A DNA stretch of 64,000 nucleotides from Chionoecetes opilio (lineage: Eukaryota > Arthropoda > Malacostraca > Decapoda > Majidae), in NCBI GenBank assembly GCA_016584305.1, contig JACEEZ010023434.1, positions 112,032 to 176,031 on the forward strand. Reading direction: 5' to 3'. Below are positions 31,362 through 40,716 of this stretch, piece by piece. The position numbers and the translations under genes are program-made. Numbering within the stretch: the stretch's first letter is position 1; every line of letters begins with the position of its first letter. The notes below the pieces were generated by a model. It was not told where the DNA came from. It searched no databases and worked only from the letters and a program-made list of their open reading frames with translations.

Positions 31362-33739
31362 GTTAGGGTATGCCGTAGGTCCAATGAAAAGTGAAACATT
31401 GATTATTTCGAATTTGGCAGGGTGTTTTCTTATGTAAAATTGAATTTTAAGGGTGGTTTGTCCTCTTCAACTTTTTGGTTTGAGCACTTCTTGCTATGCA
31501 AAAATGGACTTATATTTATATGCAAAACATAGCTTAGCATACACCATCTTTAAACTCAGAGAAAAGCCACTTAAGTTCGAGGTTCGATAAATTTCACTGA
31601 TGACAAAGTTGTAGAGCGCTAAAAACTCTATCGGAAGTGTGCCCTCGATATTGCCGTAAGACCTACATTAAGTCCGCCAGACGCCGGAAAGCTCACTTCT
31701 CATACAAAATCTCCTCGTTTTTCCGGTAAAAACCTTTTTCCTGGCAACTGGATTTTCCACGTTATTATTTACCCATCGTAGGTGGTTTCAGGGCTGGATA
31801 CTGTTTAAGGTCTAAGGTCCTATCACCAAACTCCAAAAGTCACAAAAAAACAGTGTAAGTCGGTCAAACACGTACGGTCGAAGTCCAGCTCCGCATCCAA
31901 GCATCCGGTTCGACGTTCCGCCCACTGCTGCTGCTGCCTTGGCTTCTGGATTCCTCCAGGACCTTATCGCTGACGGCCACCTCTCTCCAGACATGTTGTA
32001 CCTGGTCTGCGATCCTAACAAGCTGAGGAGGGCCAGGCAGGATGCCATGGCATCGGCCAGGGACCTTGACCAGGGGAAGCACCAGGGTACCAAAATAGTT
32101 GGATTGGGTTACGATGGGAGGAAGGACAAGACCAGGGCGATGGTGCCCGAGAGCTATGGGAAATTGCACCCAAGGTTGATCAGGGAGGAGCATGTGTCAG
32201 TGACAGAGGAGCCATCTGGAAGGTACCTTTGGCACTTTGTACCAGAGGACCCGGTGCCACCTGAGAAGCCTGCGTTCAAGGTGGCTAAGGCTCTCTATGA
32301 TCTGCTGGTGACATATGACTCCTCCGACTCACTGATCGTACTGCAAGGTGACTCAACTAGGGCCAACACGGGGTGGAAGGGTGGTACTCACGCCCATTTG
32401 GAGAAGATGCTGGGACGCAAGCTCTTCTGGAGTATATACGTGTTGCACACAAACGAGTTGCCCCTGCGCCACCTTATCACCAGCATCGACGGGCCTACCT
32501 CATCCTTCACGGGTCCAGTGTGCAATCTGCTGTCCAGCGTGAATGAGATGCAGTACAACGCAGAGTTCAGAGGAGTGCCAGGCAGTGAAGATCTCACGGA
32601 GATACCGGAGTATATCCTGGTCAACATGTCCACTGACCAGCAGGTCTCCTACCAGCTGGTCCAGGCTGTGAAGCGGGGCGTTCTCCCGTCCGAGCTGCAG
32701 GAGATCAAGTGTGGCAAGGTGTCCCACTCCAGATGGCTCACCACAGCCCAGTCGCTCGTGTACATGTGGACCAGAAAGCATGGACTGACTGGCAAAGAAC
32801 TGAACACCTTGGAAATCCTAGTCAAGTACTGCCTGCAGGTGTACTTTAAACTCTACTACGACATCAAGGTTCACCACAGACTAGAGGACGGCCCCAAGCA
32901 CATTCTCACGCAGCTCAGAGTGATGAGGTCACAGCCCAAGAAGGTCCAAACAGCTGTGACCTTCTACGTGCGGACAGGAGCATGGTTCGCACACTCAGAA
33001 TGTGTCGTCCTCTCGCTGATGGCGAGTCAGAGTGAGGACGACCGCAGGTTCGCCGTGACCCAGATTTTGAAGCTGAGGGCTGGCGAGGAGTATGGGGACA
33101 CTAGTGTAAGACCTCGCATCACACCCAAGCTGAACTTGTCAGCCACCAGCTTGCAGACACTGATCAGCTGGCAGCCTGGCCAGGTGCACGAGGCGGCATT
33201 CACCTGTTCACTGTCCGGGGATCAGATCCAGGAGATCCTGGTCAAGCCGTACGAGGTTCCGGAGTTCTCTATCCACACTCAGAGCACCGAAAGAGTCGTG
33301 AAGCAGGTGACAGAGGCTGCGGCAGCAGTGGTGGGGCAGCAGGCCAGAGACGGGTTCATCCGGGCTCGGGCCCACCACCGGGAGACCATGCCCTGCTTCA
33401 GGTCTAGGAAGGATATGATGGACACGTTCTAGGCCAACGTAGAGGCTGTGACACTGTGATGTAGTGCCTGATGAACCAACTGATCAGAAAGAGCTTACCA
33501 CGCTAGTCATTTGGAACTCATATTGGTGCATGATGCAATACACAGGACCAACCGGACACTGCGTACTCATTTAAGCATTATTCGATAAGGGTGCAATATA
33601 AAAGTGCGATTTTGCATAGTAAGAATTGCTCAAATGCAAAAATGGATACAGATAAAATCGTCTTAGAATTCCATTTTACATAGGAAATTGGCATGCCAAA
33701 TTTGAGAAAAAGAATTTTTGCTATACGGCGTACCCTAAC
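31362..33739 (+). mobile_element. DNA transposon with ~150-bp TIRs encoding a 497-aa family protein
   Basis: The ends GTTAGGGTATGCCGTA (31362-31377) and TACGGCGTACCCTAAC (33724-33739) are inverted. Similarity continues inward for about 150 bp: 'aatttggca', 'tatgtaaaat', 'tttgagcacttcttgctatg' at the left pair with inverse blocks at 33600-33715. Outside both ends is the Gypsy integrase gene (RGNTGHGG on one side, GSLDSEAAATAIRQYL on the other), which fixes the borders. The target duplication is hidden in a run of C/G. It contains one long ORF and little else, the layout of an autonomous DNA transposon. It does not match TIRs I recognise. Confidence 0.82.
31939..33432 (+). CDS. Putative transposase-like protein of an unnamed invertebrate family
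   Basis: A single open frame of 497 codons ending TAG at 33432. The first codon counted is TTG; the frame is open upstream to a stop near 31813 without an ATG, and the first in-frame ATG is at 31993 (MLYLVCDPNKLRRAR). Either the start is there or an upstream exon is spliced in. Motifs in order: CDPNKLRRAR (about residue 25), GLGYDGRKDKT (55), LQGDSTRANTGWKGG (135), LHTNELPLRHL (168), DGPTSSFTGPV (185), KVSHSRWLTTA (260) and a helical C-terminal part with CVVLSLMASQSEDDRRF. From memory the same motif series occurs in many unannotated multi-copy proteins of hydra, aphids and other invertebrates. A D-x-G/D-S-T-x-x-N-T-G pair followed by C/L-H-x-N-E-L resembles a divergent hAT-like RNase H fold. 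Function as transposase is inferred from its TIR context. Confidence 0.7.
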   Translation: MASGFLQDLIADGHLSPDMLYLVCDPNKLRRARQDAMASARDLDQGKHQGTKIVGLGYDGRKDKTRAMVPESYGKLHPRLIREEHVSVTEEPSGRYLWHFVPEDPVPPEKPAFKVAKALYDLLVTYDSSDSLIVLQGDSTRANTGWKGGTHAHLEKMLGRKLFWSIYVLHTNELPLRHLITSIDGPTSSFTGPVCNLLSSVNEMQYNAEFRGVPGSEDLTEIPEYILVNMSTDQQVSYQLVQAVKRGVLPSELQEIKCGKVSHSRWLTTAQSLVYMWTRKHGLTGKELNTLEILVKYCLQVYFKLYYDIKVHHRLEDGPKHILTQLRVMRSQPKKVQTAVTFYVRTGAWFAHSECVVLSLMASQSEDDRRFAVTQILKLRAGEEYGDTSVRPRITPKLNLSATSLQTLISWQPGQVHEAAFTCSLSGDQIQEILVKPYEVPEFSIHTQSTERVVKQVTEAAAAVVGQQARDGFIRARAHHRETMPCFRSRKDMMDTF

Positions 33740-33956
33740 CCCCATGGCCGGTGTTACCCCTCAGGAGCCTCTTGGTTGATTTGACAGCATCCTCGGTGCG
33801 CCCGTTGGACTGTGGGTAGTGAGCAGACGAGACACGCAGCTGCACACGCCATGTAGAGAGGAAAGTCCTGGTCTCCTCACTCACGAGGTTTGTGGCCCCG
33901 TCGCACGACAGGACCTCCGGGATGCCAAACCTCCTGCAAGCAGATGTGAGCCTGGG
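33740..33956 (-). pseudogene. Gypsy-like integrase core, C-terminal part
   Basis: The minus-strand frame reads LTSACRRFGIPEVLSCDGAT, then AHYPQSNGRTEDAVKSTKRL, which are the second Asp and the catalytic Glu regions of a retroelement integrase (DD35E). The end RLLRGNTGHGG meets the 497-aa transposon at 33739 and continues at 31361-31306. The other edge meets the element at 33957. Confidence 0.85.
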
Positions 33957-35277
33957 CAGAGATGCTCGAAAGAGTTACGGGCCCGTAAGTATTACCCTAA
34001 GGGACTTTTACCTCATAGCGCCTCTAAGGGAGATGCTCAAACCGTTTTTTCCCTTGCTACGGGACCGCGAGGCTAAGGGTGGTCGGGAGCACCCTTAACT
34101 CCCTAAGGGAGTGAAATTTGAAGCGGCTAGAGATCAACAAACAATAAATTACAAGTTGTATCACTATAATTTATGTTTATTGTGTATTATAGAGCCATTT
34201 CATGCTTGCCTGTTTGAAATGTGATGTGTTTATTGCTTCATTGACTCCATATATATCATATTTAACATACAATACCTATAGTACTTGTAATAAATTCATA
34301 TCAGGGCAAACCTATATATTAAATATATATATCGGTCGACTTCTTGAATCAAAACGTATAGTTCATCATACAAGTTTGGCCGCTATAATGATGCGGTGGT
34401 GGTGGTGGTATCAAATGTCTGACGTACTAGTACACACGCACGTATACACACAAGCAAGGATATTATAAAGTTATACTATCCTTGCACACAAGTGTCACGT
34501 GTGTCACAGTGAGGAGTTAGCCCCCCCGTGTGTCTTGTCTGACCTAAAGAGTGAACGCGCAGTTCTCGTCCACTATAACAGAGTACCGCCAGGGCCACGG
34601 ATACGGCATACGTACGGCGCGGGCCAGCAGTGGTCTAGATACTAATTTTGGGCACGTGAGACTCGAACCTAGGATCAGCGCATCAAGGTATACCCTGGGT
34701 ACGTCTCTGTAGTAATCAGTGGGAGAATATTACGCTGAAAGGTTAATATGGCAGCCATGTATTATCGTAACATTCTGGCGATAGTGAGCTAAAATCGACC
34801 CTATTTCGGAAATCAGCCGATCTTAGCTCAACACCGGCAAACATAGTTTTTAGGTTTAGGTTAAGTTATGTTTAGGTCTGGTTTAGGTTAGGTAAGGTTT
34901 ATGATAGGTTTGTGTTAAGTTTTGTAGAGTTATTTAGGTTAAATAAGCGTCCGCGGGACGATTTCCGAAAGAGGGCGATTTTAGCACAACAGCGGCATTT
35001 GAAGTCTCTTTAAATTTATTTATCGGGCTCCCTGACAGCTGAGAGCATGATGATTGGCTAGATAAAGCCGCGTCATGCGAGGCGCTGCTCTGTGATTGGT
35101 TAGCAGAATTTTCCCACACATATCCCTAGAATATCCTTATATTCCCCACCCAGAGGCCACCGATAACCGTACGGGAGTGACGGCTCGGTACGAGCATCAA
35201 CCTCAGCCCACCCTCGTAAGGTATTGTAGCCATACACTCATAAGTTGTCCCTTACGAGGGATTTTCGAGCATCCCTG
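33957..35277. mobile_element. hAT-like non-autonomous element inside integrase
   Basis: Termini CAGAGATGCTCGAAA (33957) and the inverse of CAGGGATGCTCGAAA (ending 35277). Just inside, 'ccctaagggac'/'gtcccttacgaggg' and 'actccctaaggga' repeats occur. No coding region. The integrase reading (DRLTGWLEVEHLPTSSTSTR at 35329-35278) stops at its edge. The CAG-starting ends suggest hAT, but the flanking 8 bp do not match cleanly, so superfamily is uncertain. TTAGG-like runs lie at 34850-34940. Confidence 0.65.
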
Positions 35278-35328
35278 CCCTGGTGCTGGTAGAGCTTGTA
35301 GGCAGGTGCTCCACCTCCAGCCAACCAG

Positions 35329-35871
35329 TTAGCCTATCTGCATAGGCTGCAGCAGTTCCCCATCCTTCTGGGTAGCCCAGTCCCCAGCGGATACAAGTGC
35401 ATGGAGAAGCCTGTAATGCTCATCCTGACAGGCCTCCTCCTCCACCTTGCGGAGGTCCACAATGACTCCTTTCTCGTTCTCCAGGGCACAGGCCGTGGCT
35501 GCTACTACCCCTGCGCATGTGACCTCATCGTCTGCCAGATCAGTTTTGTCAGGCTCACCACGCAGCACAGGGTATCGTGAAAGTGCATCAGCTGTGCGGT
35601 TTGCCTCTCCTTTCAAGTACTTCACGCAGAAGCAGTACATGAAAGCTTTCTCATTCAGATTGAGGATGCGAGGGTTGGAGATGTCCTTCAGCTCCTTATC
35701 CTGGAATATTTTAGTGAGTGCGCGGTGATCCGTGATGAACGTGAGGTTAGGGCAGCCGAGGAGGAACATCCGCATCTTCCTCAAGCACCAAGTGATGGCG
35801 AGGGCCTCGCCCTCCAGCATCGAGTAGTGCTGCTCTGCCGACGTCAGGTGGGGGCTGCCACACAGCGCCAA
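35329..35871 (-). pseudogene. Gypsy-like RNase H domain
   Basis: Minus-strand frame with SAEQHYSMLEGEALAITWCL, LTFITDHRALTKIF (the TDH of the catalytic site) and YLKGEANRTADALSRYP, the signature end of a Gypsy RNase H. A linker follows, ending in stop. The downstream spacer and the zinc-binding start of integrase are missing: the integrase reading restarts almost at once in another frame (DRLTGW), indicating a deletion. Confidence 0.88.
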
Positions 35872-35874
35872 TTT

Positions 35875-36711
35875 TCACCCGCCCTTGCAACACAATGGAG
35901 TCTCCGGTGACACGCACTGGCAGTATTGCTGCATGATGACAAAGCTGATGCCCAGCCTGCTGTAGTCTGTGAACACTGCTGTCGGCCGTGTGATGTCATA
36001 GTACTGGAGGCCCTCCACTGCGAGCTTGCCGATGGTTTCCTTCGTTGTTTCGAAGATGGTTTGTAACTGGCTGTCCCAGTAAATTACTTTGCCTGACGGT
36101 TTCTTCAACAGCTCCCTGAATGGCTCCATGAGGGGGGCAGTGCTGAGAAACGAGGCCACCTGGTTAACCAGCCCAAACCATGACCTGATGTCCGTCAACG
36201 ATGGACGAGGAGGCATCTGAAACTTTGTGATACTGCACATGAGATCCTGGCTGGGGCGGTGATCCTCCCAGTCGAGCAGGTAACCCACAAACAACACATA
36301 CCGCCTGCAGAAACTAAACTTGTCCGGGCGTAGCGTGATCCCATTTTCGGCACACGTACACAGGAACCGGCAGGTGTGCCAGAATGTGTCAGCAATACGG
36401 TGGTCGTAAGGCAATGTGTTGTCCACACATTTCAGCTTCCGAGGAACGCCCGCAGTTACGTCACCGAACCGCTTGGTGAAAGCATCTTGCGCTGCGCAGT
36501 GCCCCATGGGTGTGCAGTGCCCCATGGGTGTGCAGTGCCCCATGGGTGTGCAGTGCCCCATGGGTGTGCAGTGCCCCATGGGTGTGCAGAGGTAGCGGAA
36601 ACGACCCCAGGGGGTGAGGAAAGTCGTTAGTTTCCTGCTCTCCTTGTCCAGGGGTATCTGGTGGTATCCAGAGTAGGTGTCCACAACTGTTTTGTAAGTG
36701 TGCTTGGGCAC
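35875..36711 (-). pseudogene. Gypsy-like reverse transcriptase with in-frame repeat expansion and altered active site
   Basis: Minus-strand frame: TVVDTYSGYHQIPLDKESRK (palm start), TPWGRFRYLCTPMGHC, AAQDAFTKRF, then KCVDNTLPYD where the family has the catalytic [Y/C]VDD box, then FVGYLLDW and FQMPPRPSLTDIRSWFGLVN. Five copies of an 18-bp unit (36586-36497) add repeated MGHCTP hexapeptides directly before AAQDAF. Both the Asp-to-Asn change and the expansion should abolish activity. A frame break separates it from RNase H at about 35872. Confidence 0.9.
36497..36586. repeat. 18-bp tandem repeat within reverse transcriptase
   Basis: Five perfect copies of CAGTGCCCCATGGGTGTG. The unit is a multiple of three, so the reading frame is kept. 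Confidence 0.95.
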
Positions 36712-37377
36712 ACTGGTGATTGTGTCAAACAGGGGGCGAGTTTAGTGAGTTTCCCGCAGGCTTTCCCGTCCTTCTTGGGGACCACCACCATAAGGGAGCA
36801 TCACTCCGTGGGCTTCCCTGCAGGTACGGGCTCGACGATGCCCCTCCTGACGTCCTCCTGGAGTTGCTTATGCACTTCGTCGTAGAAGTGGTGAGGGACT
36901 GACGCTGAGGAGTGCACGGCGTGAGGCCGGGCGTCGGGGCGCAGGTGGATGTGGTGAGACGGCCACATCATATCTGGCAGAGGTGCGCAATCCACAGCAA
37001 ACTCCGTACACCCGAAGTGTTCCAGGAACCAACGCTCTAGACGGTCCACGTTGTCCTCCGTAAGTGCATATGGAGGCGTGGAGGGGCGGGACGGAAGCTG
37101 TGGCTCCTCCATCTGGATCAAGGTGCCCACCGTGGCTTGTACGCTGGGGGAAGTCACACGGCACCAAGCCCAGCGCTTTACATACCCGTAGTGACAAGTA
37201 CAGGTGCTGAACGCCCTCGACGAAGTATAGGCAGGCCTGAGTAGAACGCCCGCTCAAGCTGAAGGTGAGCACGCTTCCTCCCAGCACCCGTAAGCGCCTG
37301 CCAGCCAGGTGTCTGATGCTTACGGTAGTGTCCTCCATGCCTTTGTAGAGTTCTGCCGAGGTCCTGCATGAGCTGGC
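36712..37377 (-). pseudogene. Gypsy-like protease C-part to reverse-transcriptase start
   Basis: The minus strand, after a frame change near 37370, reads MEDTTVSIRHLAGRRLRVLG and YLSLRVCKALGLVPCDFPQ (end of protease). After another shift it reads LPDMMWPSHHIHLRPDARPH and VPHHFYDEVHKQLQEDVRRG then IVEPVPAGKPTE, which is the standard lead into a Gypsy reverse transcriptase. At least two frameshifts separate these parts. Confidence 0.75.
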
Positions 37378-38362
37378 GCCCCGCCATGCACACCTGGGCT
37401 CCGGTGTCCGCAATAGCCAGGACCGAGCGCCCCTCTCTGCCGCATGGTGCCCCAATGAAAACTTCCAGCCGTGGCTGACTGGTCAGGTGTGCTTCAGCCA
37501 TCACAGTGCTGGTTACAGCATAAGTCTTCGTTTGCCTCTTTGTAGATTTGCAGGCCCTCTGGAAGTGGCCCGCCCTGCCACAAGCCCGACAGTTAGCATT
37601 CCTCGCCGGACAGGGTGTCCTGCCGGCCGGGTGGCGGCCGCTACAGTTGCTACAGTGGCCCGCCGCTCGGGTCGCAGCTATGACGTCGTCGCTGGTTGAG
37701 ACGTCATCCGTGATGTCAGCGGCAGCTAACGTCTCGCACAAGGGTCCTGTAGCGTCCTTTTGTGCCGCTTCATATGCCACACAGTATGTCCTCAAGCTAT
37801 CCACGTTCTTGAACTTATCACAGGACTGAAACACCTCGTGCCGGAACGGACAGAGCAAAGCCTTTGGGGAGCACCTGGTAAAGTATGCCCTCACTGGCTC
37901 CCCAGGGTCCTGCACTGCCCCCCCAAAATCCGCCCAACACATCGCCTGGTTGCACTCACGTAACACGAGTTTACCAATGGTGTCCAGTGCCGCTGCAAAC
38001 GACAAGGCGTCCCACTCTCCCCGTGAATAACTAGCGTCCAATGCCTTCTGGACAGCAGGGACACACAGCAGACGAACGTAGCACACGCCTTGTTTGTCCT
38101 TTACCTCGTTAAGGGCGAGCCAGTCTTCCACAGAGTGACGCCACGTACGGAAGTCAGCTGAGGACAAATTCTGGTCGCACTTGTCCACAGCACTGATGTT
38201 GAGGGCCCTGGGGCCCCTGTCCATGCCCCTTGTGGTCGAGGTGTCTCGTTGCAGGACTGTAAAGGCGCTGTCAGGCAAGATGAGGGTGGGCAGTGGAGCC
38301 GCCGGGCTGGCCCTGTGATGCCTGGGACCCAGTGAAAACCGTGAACGTGTGGGTGGTGCCAT
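37178..38362 (-). pseudogene. Gypsy-like gag, zinc knuckles and protease start
   Basis: Starts at ATG 38362 (MAPPTRSRFSLGP), 18 bases after the 5' LTR. A capsid-like region (SSADFRTWRHSVEDWLALNE) is followed by cysteine/histidine clusters CSNCSGRH and CRACGRAGHFQRAC (a CCHC knuckle), then the retropepsin motif VLAIADTGAQVCMAG with DTGA. Gag and protease are in one frame, as in several invertebrate Gypsy lineages. The last ~60 codons are out of frame with the true protease after about 37370. Confidence 0.88.
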
Positions 38363-38379
38363 TACCCTGTAGGTCACCA

Positions 38380-38583
38380 AGTTCTAGTGATGACCAGTGG
38401 AGGTGAAGTAGACAGGTGGGCAGCCACTGCAGGTTTATTTGGGATGGAACAGGAGGTACAGTACGTGTTTTAACAGTTTGGCGGTCACGGCTGAACTCCC
38501 TAACCTTGGTCCCGGTGGTGCCGGTGTAAGCTATTATAAGCCACGCGGGCTAACAACCCAACCCGCTCGTTAACACCCCAACA
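38380..38583 (-). repeat. 5' LTR of the Gypsy-like element
   Basis: 204 bp, starting TGTTGGGGTGTTAACGAG on the minus strand and ending ACTAGAACT, followed directly by TGGTGACC (primer-binding-like). It is nearly identical to 24930-25132. CTTAT lies outside at 38584-38588. Confidence 0.85.
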
Positions 38584-38597
38584 CTTATCCTTGTTGA

Positions 38598-38598
<1 letters not shown>

Positions 38599-38639
<41 letters not shown>
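38599..38639. repeat. (CT)n microsatellite
   Basis: About 20 CT units immediately outside the Gypsy insertion. Confidence 0.95.
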
Positions 38640-38644
<5 letters not shown>

Positions 38645-38693
38645 ATCTAAATAAAAATACAATCATCATTGACCTTTTCATATCAGGCGAGTA

Positions 38694-39050
38694 CAGGAGA
38701 ACCTCGTTTATCCGGCACCCTCGGGGGGGAGCGCATGCCGGATAACTCATTTTGCCGTTGTTTTGAGAGTTACTCTTATGGAATCGGCCAAAATCCCTTT
38801 TTTTTTTTTTTTTTTTTTTTTTTCTCCCATCACAAGGAACTGGCCAAGGGCACAACAAAAATGGGTAACACAAAGCCCGCTTAGTTGCCAGTCCCTATAA
38901 AGAAGACAGTCAGAGAATAAAATAAAAAAGTGGGGTGAGCCAATTTAGTTCGGGAGGTGTCTTGTTACTCTTCTTTTGAAAAGATGTAAGTCATAGGAAA
39001 GTGGAAAAACAGAAACAGGAAGAGAGTTCCAGAGGTTATCAGTGGGAGAG

Positions 39051-39094
<44 letters not shown>

Positions 39095-39164
39095 CCTGGG
39101 TCGATTAGTGCCGTTGTTTTGAGGCTGCCGTTGTTTTAAATGCCAGTTAAACGAGGTTCTCCTG
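38694..39164. mobile_element. Tigger-like MITE, family C copy 2 (reverse orientation)
   Basis: TA-flanked, with ends CAGGAGAACCTCGTTTATCC and inverse. It contains, on the minus strand (about 39065-38780), the same Jockey-like 3' tail between A/T runs as copy 1, with similar junctions. Confidence 0.82.
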
Positions 39165-39559
39165 TATGTCAAAAAAGTTTGTGGCGTGTATGGTTTGGTG
39201 ACCCGATTAGCAACCTATAGTGAAGCTTGTAGATGAGTTAATAAAAGAATAGCAGCAGGTTTTCTATAACTTCCAGTTCTTTTACTGTTATTATCCACAC
39301 TTGAGAGTACAGTATGATTGTGATGATACCACTAGATGCATTCCATGGAGCCTACTCGTGTATCACAATCCTGGCATATTGAGAGGATTGATGCGTGTGT
39401 TGAATGGGGATGCATTACTGAACACAGACACACACACTCAAGACTGCAAGCGTTTTCCTTTTCTAATAGCTTAAAACTTACATGTAGATAACAATAAATA
39501 GAACATGTTGCGTTAAGTGATGTGAAAATCCATTGGCACAAACAAAAAATAAATAGGTA
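39165..39559. other. Intronic stretch without recognised features
   Basis: No coding region or repeat family recognised. Confidence 0.4.
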
Positions 39560-39575
39560 CCGTATTTATATTTTT

Positions 39576-40430
39576 GGGTGCCTTAAACACACCCGAATTT
39601 ATATTTTTGGGTGCCTTAAACCCACCCGAATTTATATTTTTGGGTGCCTTAAACACACCCGAATTTATATTTTTGGGTGCCTTAAACACACCCGAATTTA
39701 TATTTTTGGGTGCCTTAAACACACCCGAATTTATATTTTTGGGTGCCTTAAACCCACCCGAATTTATATTTTGGGTGCCTTAAACACACCCGAATTTATA
39801 TTTTTGGGTGCCTTAAACACACCCGAATTTATATTTTTGGGTGCCTTAAACACACCCGAATTTATATTTTTGGGTGCCTTAAACACACCCGAATTTATAT
39901 TTTTGGGTGCCTTAAACACACCCGAATTTATATTTTTGGGTACCTTAAACATACCCGAATTTATATTTTTGGGTGCCTTAAACCCACCCGAATTTATATT
40001 TTTGGGTGCCTTAAACCCACCCGAATTTATATTTTTGGGTGCCTTAAACACACCCGAATTTATATTTTTGGGTGCCTTAAACACACCCGAATTTATATTT
40101 TTGGGTGCCTTAAACACACCCGAATTTATATTTTTGGGTGCCTTAAACACACCCGAATTAAAAATTTTGGGTGCCTTAAACACACCCGAATTTATATTTT
40201 TGGGTGCCTTAAACACACCCGAATTTATATTTTTGGGTGCCTTAAACACACCCGAATTAAAAATTTTGGGTGCCTTAAACACACCCGAATTTATATTTTT
40301 GGGTGCCTTAAACACACCCGAATTTATATTTTTGGGTGCCTTAAACACACCCGAATTTATATTTTTGGGTGCCTTAAACACACCCGAATTTATATTTTTG
40401 GGTGCCATAAACACACCCGAATTTAGATAT
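39576..40430. repeat. 33-bp minisatellite, about 26 copies
   Basis: Unit GGGTGCCTTAAACACACCCG + AATTTATATTTTT. The period is 33 bp except for one 32-bp unit near 39770. Variants include CCCACCC and two units with AATTAAAAATTTT spaced 99 bp apart. GGGTG...CACCC in each unit forms an 11-bp-loop hairpin. Because 33 is divisible by three, both strands stay open for hundreds of codons; these are not genes. Confidence 0.95.
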
Positions 40431-40565
40431 GCCAGATTTGGAAGAAACTTTTTCTCCAAAAAATAGTCTCAACACATCCCAATTTTACCAAGATGTTTGG
40501 TTGGCAACTAGGTGACATGTAGATCATTTAAACCACTTTAGATTTTTATCTTTTCTTTCACAGTA

Positions 40566-40633
40566 CAGTAAAACCCTTATAACTCGGCACTGTATAACTC
40601 GGAATTTGATATAACTCGGCAAGGCAAAGACAA

Positions 40634-40716
<83 letters not shown>

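Larger units (their letters stand above)
24930..38583 (-). mobile_element. Ty3/Gypsy-like LTR retrotransposon split by three DNA transposons
   Basis: The minus-strand order is 5' LTR (38583-38380), primer-binding-like TGGTGACC (38379-38372), gag with zinc knuckles and protease, reverse transcriptase, RNase H, integrase in four pieces, a G-rich polypurine tract (about 25137-25125) and 3' LTR. The 5-bp sequence CTTAT directly flanks both ends (24925-24929 and 38584-38588), showing both LTRs belong to one insertion. Insertions at 33957-35277, 31362-33739 and 25893-31302 interrupt the integrase region. Removing them leaves about 4.5 kb, normal for a short Gypsy element. Frameshifts, an altered catalytic YVDD box (CVDN) and a missing start of integrase show it is dead. 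It lies in the 30.7-kb host intron, same strand as the gene. Confidence 0.88.

Noticed and set aside
39522..40466. A 314-codon frame and an opposite 231-codon frame
   Set aside because: Both are produced by a 33-bp tandem repeat whose length is divisible by three; no independent coding signal.
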